Notes: a model not told the origin generated them from the letters alone. A stretch of DNA of 40,201 nt from an uncultured Parafilimonas sp. (GCA_903882935.1 CAIRZB010000010.1:1-40201); one strand, 5' to 3'; positions 1-8,821 are shown, counted from the first letter of the stretch. Numbers and translations are program-made.

Positions 1-193
1 AATGAGCAATATATTGTCTGGTTGTTTTTACTTTTGTTTTCCGGCTAAACGGAGTCGGGCGCTGCCGGCGGGCAACCCGACAAGGGATAAACCGGCGCTG
101 ACGGGATAAAAACCAGTGTAACGGCAAAGGCTTCCCGCAAGGGGGCCTTTACAATTTATCCTGAAGCGCCATGCCTTAAAAAACGCATACGCC
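1..193 (-). other. Structured non-coding flank 3' of the IS110 transposase
   Basis: No credible gene lies here. The stretch follows the transposase stop and is rich in hairpins: GTCGGG at 54-59 pairs with CCCGAC at 76-81, and AAAGGC at 126-131 pairs with GCCTTT at 145-150 around an inner CCC/GGG stem with a 4-nt loop. IS110-family elements carry a structured bridge RNA in a non-coding end, upstream of the transposase in the IS110 group and downstream in the IS1111 group. This stretch has a suitable size and position for the downstream type. The window begins inside or beside it, so the element end cannot be placed. Confidence 0.4.
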
Positions 194-1264
194 TCAGGCC
201 ACTACGGCCTTCTCGTACGCCACTTTGTTAGCCCACACGTACCTTATCCTGCTAAGCAGGTGTTTGGCTACTTTGATAATTGCTTTGTTGGGGTTCATGA
301 CAGCGCAATATTTCCTGTACTTCATCAGCATGGCGGGGTCTTTGCGTATGATCATCCAACTGCTTTCCACGACGGCCGGGCGCAGGTAATCATTATTGCG
401 GTGGGTGATACCCCTCACTTTTTCACTCTCCCCGCTGCTGTCCGTGTCGGGCACTATGCCCGCGAAAGCGCATAATTTATCCAGCGTCTTAAACCTTGCC
501 ATATCCTGCACCTCCGTCATAATAACCATTGCATTTACCAACCCTATGCCCGGTATGCTTTGCAATAATTTTTGTGTGCCTTCAAATGCAGGCTGCCTTG
601 ACAAGGCCCGTATATGCCTCGTGGCCGTGCTTAACAGCTTCCTTACCTGGAGGTATTCTTCCAGCGCAATGTCCAGTGCGAGGCGCAGGGGCGCACTTGG
701 GCAATGCAGTTGCTTTAAAGAATCCACAAACCGCCCGCCCCAGTGTTTCATTGGTTCGTCCGGCCGCAACTGGAGGCCGCTGAACATCAGCAGGTGCCAT
801 ATCCTGTTTTTGCACCTCGTCTGGTCCCTTACCAGCCTTGTGCGCTGGCGTACCAGGCTCCGGGCATGTTCAATTTCTTCCGAAGGCACGTTAATACCCT
901 TCAGCCCCTCCTTTGACAGCTCGCGGCTTATCTTGCGGGCATCCACCGTATCGGTTTTTCTCCTTATATCTTTATCGCTTGACGGCACGTCTGCCGGGTT
1001 TACTATGATACAATTTACACCGGATTGCTGTAAAAAACGTTGTATGCCGAATCCGCAAAAACCCGCTTCGTACGCCACTTGGTAATTAGCACCGGGGTAC
1101 TTTTTTCTTAAATGTGTTACCAGTGCCTGCGGGTCGGGGTCCTGGCTGTAATTCTCCAGTTCAAAATCCCTATCCCTTATATTAGTGCGCCAGCTTTTTT
1201 TATGCACATCCAGCGCACAAAAAATAGTTTGTCCTTCAAAATTGAGTTCTTTAACTTTAGACAT
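194..1264 (-). CDS. IS110-family transposase (DEDD recombinase)
   Basis: This 356-residue protein has the two-domain plan of IS110 transposases. The N-terminal RuvC-like domain shows the expected acidic set: D19 in ALDVHKKS, E66 in YEAGFCGFG, and D105 and D108 in KTDTVDAR. The C-terminal Transposase_20 domain has the helix-hairpin-helix-like LQSIPGIG (about 235-241) and the DSSGES segment (275-280) that should hold the catalytic serine. Length is normal and the frame is intact, so it may be active. These enzymes move DNA without classical terminal inverted repeats, guided by an RNA encoded in the element. The ATG at 1264 follows an AT-rich leader bounded by an 8-bp inverted repeat. Confidence 0.93.
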   Translation of the reverse strand: MSKVKELNFEGQTIFCALDVHKKSWRTNIRDRDFELENYSQDPDPQALVTHLRKKYPGANYQVAYEAGFCGFGIQRFLQQSGVNCIIVNPADVPSSDKDIRRKTDTVDARKISRELSKEGLKGINVPSEEIEHARSLVRQRTRLVRDQTRCKNRIWHLLMFSGLQLRPDEPMKHWGGRFVDSLKQLHCPSAPLRLALDIALEEYLQVRKLLSTATRHIRALSRQPAFEGTQKLLQSIPGIGLVNAMVIMTEVQDMARFKTLDKLCAFAGIVPDTDSSGESEKVRGITHRNNDYLRPAVVESSWMIIRKDPAMLMKYRKYCAVMNPNKAIIKVAKHLLSRIRYVWANKVAYEKAVVA

Positions 1265-1677
1265 GGTTCCTGATTTTTAGGTTAATTAATTGTGGTTAAT
1301 TAAATTTACTTACTATCAGGAACTTTTTGCAGCTAAATCTAAAACCCATACATAAGACCTGCGCAGGTATCTCGGCTATCGTTAGCCAAAGGCTATGGGT
1401 AGCGGGGCATCACGATCACGCCGATGCTTACCCAACGTTTTCAAGTTCAGCCCCCGATCGGAACGAAGATGAGAAAATAGCCCTTCATACTCATAGCGGC
1501 CATAAAAACCGAACCCTCAATGGTGCGACGCAACAGCCGAGGCCATGAAAAACAATTGCTGGTAACCCAAAATTTGCTAGCCGTTTAAAAAGTAGCCTCG
1601 ACGCTTTCAGTGGGCCTTAAAAATGCCAAAGGGCAGGTACCGTGGCACCTGCCCTTAGGCAAAGTAAGCAAAATACG
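1265..1677 (-). other. Non-coding region upstream of the IS110 transposase
   Basis: No gene is supported. Next to the transposase start is an inverted repeat, GTTCCTGA at 1266-1273 and TCAGGAAC at 1316-1323, enclosing an AT-rich spacer with two GGTTAATTAA copies. Further on are a 12-bp palindrome (ACCTGCGCAGGT, 1357-1368), a GGCTA/TAGCC hairpin (1374-1387) and a nested stem (GGGTA 1397-1401 with TACCC 1429-1433, inner GCATC/GATGC). This could hold the left end of the insertion sequence and possibly its guide RNA, or it could be ordinary intergenic DNA beyond the element. The boundary cannot be set from one copy. Confidence 0.4.
1625..1660 (-). terminator. Probable terminator of the beta-galactosidase gene
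   Basis: AAGGGCAGGT (1629-1638) and ACCTGCCCTT (1647-1656) form a perfect 10-bp stem with an 8-nt loop, extended by GCC/GGC at the outer ends. It lies just beyond the stop of the leftward GH35 gene, and the minus strand continues into a T-rich run. Confidence 0.6.
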
Positions 1678-3516
1678 CTATTTTAACACCCCCAGTATGG
1701 GTTTTGGCAAACCTGCAACCGTGGTTTGGCTGGTGTTTACTAACTCAAAAACCACTACTTGGTTATTGGTTTTTTTAAGCCACTCGGCAGGTACGTATAT
1801 GGTTTGCTGTGGGCCTATGCCCCAGTAACGGCCCAGGTTGTGGCCGTTTACCCAAACCACGCCTTTGCCCCAGGTACCCATATCCAAGTAGGTATCGGCC
1901 ACCTGCGGCAGGTTAAAGCTGCCTTTGCGCAACACGGGTGCGGTGCCGGTAACGGTGGCGGCAGGGGCGAAAGGTATATTGTTGATGGTGTTAAAAGGCA
2001 GGCTGTACTGCTGCCAACCGGTTAGGGGCTGCCCGGCAAACAGTACCTGGCTGGTAATGCCTTTGTTGTTTTTTAACAGGTAGGGGCCAAAGTTTACGCG
2101 GCCCAGGTTTTCCACCAATATATCCAGGGTTACTTTGCCTTCGGGCAGTTGCAGTGCAAGGCTGTCTTGGTAAAGCCTGCGGTCTAAAATGCCCACACGC
2201 TGGCCGTTTACAAACACCAGGGCATAATCCCTAACGTCTTTTACTTGCAGCAGGCCGGTGCGGCCACCTTGCACCACGGTGCGGTACAGCACAAAACCGT
2301 AGGCTTGGTGCAAAGCCTCAAAGGTTAGGGGCGTGGCACTTGCCACGGCTTTGGGCAGTACGCTGAAAATACTGGCGGCCTGGGTAAGCGTTACCGGTGC
2401 CACTGCAATGGATGGTTTGGCCGGCGGTACTGCTGGCAGCGTGGTGCCTGCGGGCAGGTGCTTTTGTATTACGGCGCGAAACTGCATAAACTTATCGGTG
2501 GCGTTGCCTGCTTCGTCAAGCGGGGCATCGTAGTCGTAGCTGCTCACCTGTGGCTCGTAAGGGTTACGGTCGTTAAAGTTGGCGCCGTTCATAAACCCGC
2601 GGGTGGTACCCCCATGAAACATGTACATGTTAATGCTTATGCCTGCGGCCAGGGCCGTGTCAAGCCTACCGGTGTACTGGGCGGCGGGTACGGTGTGGTG
2701 TTGGGTGCCCCACCAGTCAAACCAGGCCGGGTACCATTCAGCCACGTAAAAAGGGCCTTTGCCATTGTTGTTCTGGCGCACAAACTGCTTTACGGTAGCA
2801 GGGTCATCCACACCGTTAATGGCGGGCATAAGGCCTGGCAGGTGGCCTTTGGCAATATCGGGCTTGGGGTCGCAGGTGTACAGCAGGCCGTCAAAACCCG
2901 CCTCAATAAACATTTTACGGTTAATATCAAGGTACTCTTTATCGCTTCCGTAGGAGCCGTATTCGTTTTCCACTTGCACCATCAAAATATTGCCGCCGTG
3001 GTTTACCTGCAATGGTGCAAGCTGCTTGCCAATGGCGGTTATGTAGTTTTTATATTCCTGCAGGTATTGGGCTTCTTTGCTGCGTACCACCAAGCCTTTT
3101 TCGTTCTGTAGCCAATAGGGGTAGCCGCCAAACTCCCACTCGGCACAAACGTAGGGGCTGGGGCGTAGTATTACCCAAAGGCCCTCTTCCTGCGCAATTT
3201 GCACAAAAGCCTTAATATCGTTGTTGCCAGTAAAGTCGTACACGCCTTTTTGGGGTTCGTGCACGTTCCAGAACACATACGTTCCGATGGTATTAAGGCC
3301 CATGGCTTTGGCCATCTTCATGCGGGCGCGCCAAGCTTCGCGCGGTACCCGCGGGTAGTGTATTTCGCCGGAGATCATTTGGAAAGGGCTGCCATCAAGC
3401 AAAAAAGCACTGTCGCCCAGGGCAAAACTGTGTTTTTTGGATTGTGCATACGTTTGCGCAAAAAGGCAAGGGAAAAACACCAATGCCATAAAAAGCTGCG
3501 GTACATATTTTTTCAT
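1678..3516 (-). CDS. Secreted GH35 beta-galactosidase
   Basis: A 612-residue glycoside hydrolase family 35 enzyme, expected to remove terminal beta-galactose from oligo- or polysaccharides in the periplasm. The start is placed at the ATG at 3516 because it gives a clean signal peptide (MKKYVPQLFMALVFF, cleavage near AQ at 24-25); the frame is open further upstream but that part is not protein-like. The TIM barrel begins with the family's GSPFQMISGEIHYPR stretch (42-56). E185 in VENEYGSYG is the predicted acid/base and E260 in AEWYPAWFD the predicted nucleophile. The C-terminal half holds the jelly-roll domains, ending with the typical GVVWVNGHNLGRYW. It sits alone, divergent from the PAS-domain gene. 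Confidence 0.93.
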   Translation of the reverse strand: MKKYVPQLFMALVFFPCLFAQTYAQSKKHSFALGDSAFLLDGSPFQMISGEIHYPRVPREAWRARMKMAKAMGLNTIGTYVFWNVHEPQKGVYDFTGNNDIKAFVQIAQEEGLWVILRPSPYVCAEWEFGGYPYWLQNEKGLVVRSKEAQYLQEYKNYITAIGKQLAPLQVNHGGNILMVQVENEYGSYGSDKEYLDINRKMFIEAGFDGLLYTCDPKPDIAKGHLPGLMPAINGVDDPATVKQFVRQNNNGKGPFYVAEWYPAWFDWWGTQHHTVPAAQYTGRLDTALAAGISINMYMFHGGTTRGFMNGANFNDRNPYEPQVSSYDYDAPLDEAGNATDKFMQFRAVIQKHLPAGTTLPAVPPAKPSIAVAPVTLTQAASIFSVLPKAVASATPLTFEALHQAYGFVLYRTVVQGGRTGLLQVKDVRDYALVFVNGQRVGILDRRLYQDSLALQLPEGKVTLDILVENLGRVNFGPYLLKNNKGITSQVLFAGQPLTGWQQYSLPFNTINNIPFAPAATVTGTAPVLRKGSFNLPQVADTYLDMGTWGKGVVWVNGHNLGRYWGIGPQQTIYVPAEWLKKTNNQVVVFELVNTSQTTVAGLPKPILGVLK

Positions 3517-3749
3517 ACAACGTTTTTTTGTTATCATTCCTGCATAGTACAAGCGGGTTGCAAAATACAGTATTTTGTTATTGCTCAGGTGGGTTTTGGT
3601 TAACAATGTTTTAGGTTGGCGCATACTGCACCACAGGCAAAATGCGCTGGTTAAAACAGCGCAGCGCACATTTTCGGCATGCGGTATTTATAGTGCCTTG
3701 CAAGCCGCTGCAGGTAGGTTTATGCAAACATGCCGTACCTTTACAGCGT

Positions 3750-4157
3750 ATGGCATTTCGCTTTCTATCATTTTTTACTGGTAAGTCTACGCCAAAGCAA
3801 CCTGCTTTTGATGACCATCCTTTGCCAAGGCTCATCTTCGACAAGCACAGCCTGCGTTACCTGGCGGCCAACAAAGCCGCGGAAGCCTTGTACGGCTATA
3901 CGAAGGAAGAGTTTTTGGTGATGACCCTTCGGGAGATACGCCCTGTTCGGGAACTGCAAAAGCTGGAGCGGCACCTGAGTGAGCAAACGCTGTACGGCAC
4001 CAACACTGGCGTATGGAAGCACATGAAAAAAAACGGCGATATAATGCTGGTAAAGGTGAGCGCGGAAGATGTGGTTTTTGAAGGCAAGCAACAGCGGCTG
4101 GTGACGATTGAAGAACTGCCGCCTGAGCATTTGAATGAATTGACAGAACGGTATTAA
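3750..4157 (+). CDS. Small single PAS-domain protein
   Basis: A 135-residue protein that is almost entirely one PAS domain: PLPRLIFDKHSLRYLAANKAA (about 24-44, the N-terminal strand and helix), YGYTKEEFLVMTLREIRP (about 49-66), then KHMKKNGDIMLVKVSAEDVVF and the closing strand. There is no kinase, cyclase or DNA-binding domain. PAS domains sense small ligands or mediate protein contacts, so this could be a stand-alone sensor or adaptor. The ATG at 3750 is preferred over the longer open frame upstream, which overlaps the promoter region shared with the divergent GH35 gene and is not PAS-like. Ligand and partner are unknown. Confidence 0.8.
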   Translation: MAFRFLSFFTGKSTPKQPAFDDHPLPRLIFDKHSLRYLAANKAAEALYGYTKEEFLVMTLREIRPVRELQKLERHLSEQTLYGTNTGVWKHMKKNGDIMLVKVSAEDVVFEGKQQRLVTIEELPPEHLNELTERY

Positions 4158-4319
4158 ACACGTTTTTTCTACAATGGATGCCTACGCAGGGATTACACCA
4201 AACAACTCGCAGATTTTTACAATTGTTTAGTTTGCGCAGTGCCAGCCAAAATTATTGTGGCAAGCGATACCGGCAATTGCGTTGCAAAACACTATTAAGC
4301 AGCACGGACTCCATCTAGT
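4158..4319. other. Intergenic DNA before the repeat array
   Basis: Between the PAS-domain gene and the tandem array I see no gene, no strong terminator and no clear promoter. Confidence 0.5.
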
Positions 4320-5356
4320 CGCTCCGCGGAACTTCTAGTTCCGTTGTACTATTCTGTCGCCTTTGGCGACGGTTAAACGTCCATCGCTAAAAACAACGGC
4401 CCTTGGTCAAAGCGCAGTTGCAAACCCCTAGTTTCCAGTTAGTTTACAAGCCCTTTATATACGCCGCGCTGTCTTTAAACTTGCCAAGATATTTGCTGTC
4501 CGCAACTGCTGGGATACGGCAGCCCTTGGCAAAGAGCGTCTTTCAATAGTCGCTGCAAGCGACAGAATAAAACTCCGGAACTGAAAGTTCCGAAGAGCGG
4601 AGCGCGGACGCTCCGCGGAACTTATAGTTCCGTGGTACTATTCTGCCGTCTTTGGCGACGGTTGAACTTCCATGCTAAAAACAACGGCATTTGTCCAAAG
4701 CACAAGTGCAAACCTATAGGTTCCAGTTGGTTTACAACCTCTTTAAATACCCCGCACTGTCATTAAACTTGTCAAAATATTTGCTCCTCGCAACTGCTGG
4801 GATACGGCAGCCCTTGGCAAAGAGCGTCTTTCAATAGTCGCTGCAAGCGACAGAATAAAACTCCGGAACTGAAAGTTCCGTAGAGCGGAACTCGGACGCT
4901 CCGTGGAACTTATAGTTCCGTGGTACTATTTTGTCGCCTTTGGCGACGGTTAAACATCCATGGCTAAAAACAACGGCATTTGTCCAAAGCACAGTTCCAG
5001 ACCTAAAGGTTCCAGTTAATTTACAAGCCCTTTATGTAGGTTGCGCTGTCTTTAAACTTGCCAAAATATTTGCTCCCCGCAACTGCTGGTACACAGCAGT
5101 CCTTGGCAAGGAACGCCTATCAATAGTCGCTGCAAGCGACAGAATAAAACTCCGGAACTGAAAGTTCCGAAGAGCGGAGCTCGGACGCTCCTCGGAACTT
5201 CTAGTTCCGTGGTACCATTCTGTCGCCTTTGGCGACTGTTAAACGTACATCGTTAAAAACAACGGCCTTTGGTCAAAGCGCAGGTTCAAACCCATAGCTT
5301 CCAGTTAGTTTACAAGCCCTTTATATACGCCGCGCTGCCATTAAACTTGTCAAAAT
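4320..5356. repeat. Tandem array of ~289-bp hairpin-rich units, about 3.6 copies
   Basis: The same unit recurs with the landmark GGAACT at 4328, 4617, 4905 and 5194, a period of 288-289 bp. Each full unit carries several tight hairpins: GGAACT-nnn-AGTTCC, GTCGCC-ttt-GGCGAC (altered in unit 2), TCGCT-gca-AGCGA, and GGAACT-gaa-AGTTCC; a GC-rich stem near the unit end is less well kept. Each unit also contains, on the minus strand, a version of the last ~16 codons and stop of the neighbouring TIM-barrel gene (KFKDSAAYIKGL-stop and variants). The fourth copy ends inside the real gene at about 5356, where similarity stops. The copies have diverged by point changes and are not recent perfect duplicates. 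No independent gene is supported in the array. Confidence 0.85.
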
Positions 5357-6177
5357 CCATCTCTACAAAAAAGTTCTTTACACCGCCGGTTTTGGCCGCT
5401 TTAAAAAATGCGGGCCAGTCGATCACACCTCTGCCGATGGCTGCTTGTTTTTTATCGGCCGTCCAGTCAGATAGGTGCGAGGATATAAACCTGCCGGGGT
5501 ATTTTTTAAAATAGTCGGCGGCTTGGTAGCCCAGGGTAACCACTCCAGTTTGAAACTGCATTTTCACCAGTTTGGGGTCAAAACGGCTCATCAGGGCATC
5601 ATAAATCAGCTGGCCTTCCAGCATGGCAAACTCCATGTCGTGGTTATGGAAGCCTGTGGCCATGCCTGCCGCTTTTATTTTTTCGGCGGCGGTGTTAAGT
5701 TTGTCTGCTTCGGCGTAATAATCATTCAAAGTAGCGGTTTTGGGCAGCCAAAAGGTGGAGCATACCATTTGTTCCAAGCCAAGTCCGTGGGCAAGCTCAA
5801 TGGTGCCATCCAGCTTGTCTGGCGCAAATTCTCCCTTTCCAAAATGGCAACTTGGGCACCTAAGCCCCGCATCATTGATGATGCCCTTAATTTCGGCGGG
5901 TTTTAGTTTTGTGGCAAAGCCGAAGCCTATGCCGGCGTACCCCACCGGAGAACACATCTCCGTTAGCTGGTAGCCAAAGCCTGCCATGGTTTTTAGGGTG
6001 CCGCTAAAATCTTTGCCCAGCATATCCCTTATGGGGAAGGTTTGGAAACCCAAGGGGGATGTGTTTAAATGCCGGTGAGGCGGCCCGTAGCAACGACGGT
6101 AAGTTTTGCAACGTTAATGCTGCGCCAAGCCCCATGGCCGTTTTGCCTATGAATGAACGCCTGTTTATGTTTTGCAT
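5310..6177 (-). pseudogene. Tat-exported TIM-barrel sugar isomerase/epimerase-like gene with a frameshift
   Basis: The main open frame (5310-6053) encodes a xylose-isomerase-like TIM barrel: LGFQTFPIRDMLGKDF, CHFGKGEF, GFHNHDMEF, ISSHLSDW and FFVEMDF, with the usual His/Glu metal-site candidates. It has no proper start; it opens at a TTG inside the conserved core. One frame away, an ATG at 6177 begins a twin-arginine leader (MQNINRRSFIGKTAMGLG) that runs to HIPLGF. Removing one G from the G5 run at 6054-6058 joins the two into a normal 288-residue exported protein. So the gene is full length apart from a one-base insertion, which is either a sequencing error or a real mutation. It follows the Gfo/Idh/MocA gene on the same strand, and the pair probably acts on sugars. 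Its last codons are repeated in the downstream array. Confidence 0.85.
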
Positions 6178-6210
6178 GTTGAATTTGTTTATGCGAATGT
6201 TTTATTGAAC

Positions 6211-6237
6211 CCCGTCTGACGGTCTCCGTCTAACGGG
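6211..6237. repeat. Dispersed palindromic repeat (CCGTCTGACGG type)
   Basis: CCCGTCTGACGG (6211-6222), a TCT loop and CCGTCTAACGGG (6226-6237) form an imperfect inverted repeat. Closely related palindromes lie at 38481-38500 and 38619-38643. It sits in the 120-bp gap between two same-strand genes, the position typical of REP/BIME-type elements. Confidence 0.6.
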
Positions 6238-6297
6238 TATTTGATTGCGCCTGCCCTAAGTCTTATCCGGTCAGACTATGACCGTTGGACCAGTATT

Positions 6298-7893
6298 TTA
6301 AATCGTTTCTGGTGCCCAGCCTGCCCGGTATTCGCGGCCCAAATATTTGTTTGCATCCGGCACGTTGGTAATCTTCATGCTGGCCGCGTCATATTTTAGC
6401 AATTTGCCGGTGCGTAGCGCCACTGCATACAAGTTAACGGCCTCTGTTATATGTTCGGCCTCCGCAAAATTGCCGGGGTATTGCTTGCCGGTTTTGCAGG
6501 CATCAATAAACAGCGGCAATGCAGCGGAGGTTTGCTCTACCTGGCTGCGTTTGTCTTCCTTTGCAGTGCCTGCCGTGGCCGATTTGTCGCCCGACAAAAG
6601 TTGTGGGCTTTGCACGTTAAACCCAGCCAGTATTTTGCCTTTGCTGCCCACAAACATCATCCCCTCGTTGGGCAGCTCTTTGTTGGCATCCATTAACTCA
6701 TCGGGTATGGCTGGCCTCATCCCCCCGTCGTACCAGCAAAGGTCAACCGGCGGCCTGTTGCCATTGGCAGGGTATTTAAACCGAACGGTGCTGGCCATGG
6801 GGAAGGAAAAATTGTTGTTTATTTGGTAAGGCACGGGGTCGGCCTGCATGGCGCATACATGGCTAAGGTTTGGTATGATAACGGTGGGTGCTTGCAGCTG
6901 CAAGGCGTTGAACACCGTCCAAAGGCTGTAGTGGCCCATATCGGCCATGCTGCCGCCGCCAAAGTCGTACCAGCCCCTAAACACCATGTTTGTATAGTTG
7001 GGGTGGTAAGGCCTGTCGGCCTCGGGGCCCAGCCACAAATCCCAATCAAGCCCGTCTGGCACGGGTGGTTTGTCGGCGGGTAGGGTGGGGTACTGCGGCC
7101 ATACGGGGCGGTTGGTCCAGTTATGCACTTCTGTTAAAGTGCCAATGGCACCAGCGTTAATCCAAGCCATCACGGTTTCCATAGAGCCGTTGGAGTCCCA
7201 AGGCACCATATGGGTTATGGCTTTGGTGGCTTGCGCGGCGGCAATAACTTTTTTACCTTCCAGCAGCCGGTTGCTCATGGGTTTGTGCATAATAACATGC
7301 TTATTGCGCTTAAGGGCTGCTATAGCCAAAATGCCGTGCAGGTGGTCGGGCGTCATAATCTTAACCGCGTCAAGGTCTTTCTCTTTTTCCAGCAGTTCCC
7401 TGGGGTCGGCATAGGCATTGCAGCCGGTGTATTTCAACTCGGGCCGCAGGTTTGCATAAAATGTTTCCACGATGGATTTGCCGTTGTCTCGCCCACCGGG
7501 TACCATGTTGTCGCCGCCTGATACCCAGCCGGGGCTTTTGATGGCTCTTCGTATCTCGTCACGTAGGCCGTATTTCGACCAGTCTTTGTACCCAATGGCC
7601 AGTTTGGCGGGGTCGGCCACGCAGGTTACCTGAAACTGGCTGTTGGCCAGCAGAGGCAGCAGTTCGCGTATGCCTTGGGTGCCACAGCCTATGTAGCCGA
7701 GGGTAATTTTGTCGCTTGGGGCCACAAAACCTTTGCCCAGCACATGCCGGGGCAGTATGGTTAAGCCCAGTGCCGTGGTTGACACGGTTTTTACAAAATT
7801 GCGGCGGTTAAGCGTTTGGCTTTCGGCTGTTTGGTTTTCGGCGGCGTTTTGTTGGCCGGGGGTAATTGCGTTTGGGGTGCAACCATTGTTCAT
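6298..7893 (-). CDS. Tat-exported Gfo/Idh/MocA-family oxidoreductase
   Basis: A 531-residue NAD(P)-dependent oxidoreductase with a twin-arginine signal (LNRRNFVK, RR at 30-31, then a hydrophobic stretch), so it should act folded in the periplasm. The Rossmann motif is LGYIGCGTQG (about 65-74). The motif usually read as EKP is HKP here (203-205): the lysine is kept and the Glu is replaced. The substrate domain includes GWYDFGGGSMADMGHYSLW. The ATG at 7893 is chosen because the upstream open frame has no exported-protein character and would run into the Uma2 promoter. It is probably cotranscribed with the downstream TIM-barrel gene; secreted pairs of this kind are common in Bacteroidota sugar metabolism. 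The substrate is not known. Confidence 0.88.
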   Translation of the reverse strand: MNNGCTPNAITPGQQNAAENQTAESQTLNRRNFVKTVSTTALGLTILPRHVLGKGFVAPSDKITLGYIGCGTQGIRELLPLLANSQFQVTCVADPAKLAIGYKDWSKYGLRDEIRRAIKSPGWVSGGDNMVPGGRDNGKSIVETFYANLRPELKYTGCNAYADPRELLEKEKDLDAVKIMTPDHLHGILAIAALKRNKHVIMHKPMSNRLLEGKKVIAAAQATKAITHMVPWDSNGSMETVMAWINAGAIGTLTEVHNWTNRPVWPQYPTLPADKPPVPDGLDWDLWLGPEADRPYHPNYTNMVFRGWYDFGGGSMADMGHYSLWTVFNALQLQAPTVIIPNLSHVCAMQADPVPYQINNNFSFPMASTVRFKYPANGNRPPVDLCWYDGGMRPAIPDELMDANKELPNEGMMFVGSKGKILAGFNVQSPQLLSGDKSATAGTAKEDKRSQVEQTSAALPLFIDACKTGKQYPGNFAEAEHITEAVNLYAVALRTGKLLKYDAASMKITNVPDANKYLGREYRAGWAPETI

Positions 7894-8041
7894 TTTGGCA
7901 GTTTTTTTAATCGTTAGTGCAACCAAGTTACAGCGTTTGCGGAATACCATAAAAAATAATTGCTTTTGGAATAACTGTTGCCTTACGCCCAACACCACGG
8001 CGGTTTCATTTGCGTTAGCTTGCGGGTACCCGGCGGCTAGT

Positions 8042-8071
8042 TTTGTTTGTGGTACTTTTTTTATAACTTTA
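8042..8071 (+). promoter_or_regulatory. Candidate Bacteroidota-type promoter for the Uma2 gene
   Basis: TTTG (8042-8045), an 18-bp spacer and TAACTTTA (8064-8071) match the TTTG / TAnnTTTG pattern at 7 of 8 positions in the -7 box, 14 bp before the ATG at 8086. Confidence 0.3.
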
Positions 8072-8085
8072 TGTAAAAGTTGCAC

Positions 8086-8684
8086 ATGGCGAAGATTTTA
8101 ACATCGGAATATTCCTTAGACATTGTGGCACCGCAACTGGAGGCGATGACGGATGACGAGTTTTTTGGCTTTTGCCTACAAAACAAGCATTTGAAGATAG
8201 AAAGAGACGAAAACCACCAAATATTATTTATGCCACCTGAAGGATTGGAGACTGCCGCAATGAACGGTAGTATTTATTTAACGTTGGGAATATGGAATAT
8301 GCAAAACGACGCCGGTATTGCTTTTGGCAGTTCCGCAGGGTTTTCCTTGCCTGATAGTTCTATGCGTTCACCCGACGCCGCTTGGGTTAGCAAAAAAAAA
8401 TGGGGTGGGATGGATAAAGGCGACCAAGCTAAATTTGGGCATGTAACCCCCGAGTTTATAGTGGAGTTGATGTCGCTGTCTGACAACCAGAAAGATGCCA
8501 AAGCAAGGATGCAGAAATGGATAGAAAACGGTGTGCTGTTGGGATGGTTGATTGACCCCGCCAAAAAAGAAGCTTACATATACCGTGCCGATGGCACAAT
8601 TGCAAAAGTAGATGGTTTGATAATACACTTAGTGGTGAAAATGTATTGCCGGGCTTTGGATTTGATTTGAGTGTGTTGGGGTGA
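8086..8684 (+). pseudogene. Uma2-family (DUF820) protein, frameshifted near the C-terminus
   Basis: Uma2 proteins have a PD-(D/E)XK nuclease-like fold and no settled biological role. The core is present: SPDAAWVSKKKW, FIVELMSLSD and the helix QKDAKARMQKWIENG followed by GWLIDPAKKEAYIYR. The uninterrupted frame ends at 8670 with an atypical tail. Adding one T in the short run at 8616-8618 restores VDGFDNTLSGENVLPGFGFDLSVL, the usual Uma2 ending, with a stop at 8684. The gene therefore looks complete except for a one-base deletion after the predicted catalytic core. The ATG at 8086 is the start; a TTG two codons earlier is less likely. Confidence 0.82.
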
Positions 8685-8821
8685 CATTGTTTGGGAGGTT
8701 TATTCATCTAATCTCCTTTGTGCATTGGCGTATCGTTGAAAGTTGCCCAGTGTCTTTACTGTACAAGAGTGTGACACAACAACCGATTCCATGAAAAACT
8801 GCTGCCCGCACCAAAAATAAA

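Noticed and set aside
2458-3111. 217-codon plus-strand open frame
   Set aside because: It is the antisense shadow of the GH35 gene, whose conserved motifs are on the other strand.
4931-5161. Open frame inside the tandem array
   Set aside because: It reads across hairpins and the antisense of the repeated gene tail; the other units do not keep the frame open.
5280-5300. tRNA T-loop-like sequence (GGTTCAAACCC)
   Set aside because: It lies in the repeat array with no acceptor stem or anticodon arm around it.
4320-5356. CRISPR array
   Set aside because: The repeat period is ~289 bp, the units are internally similar throughout, and there are no unique spacers or cas genes.
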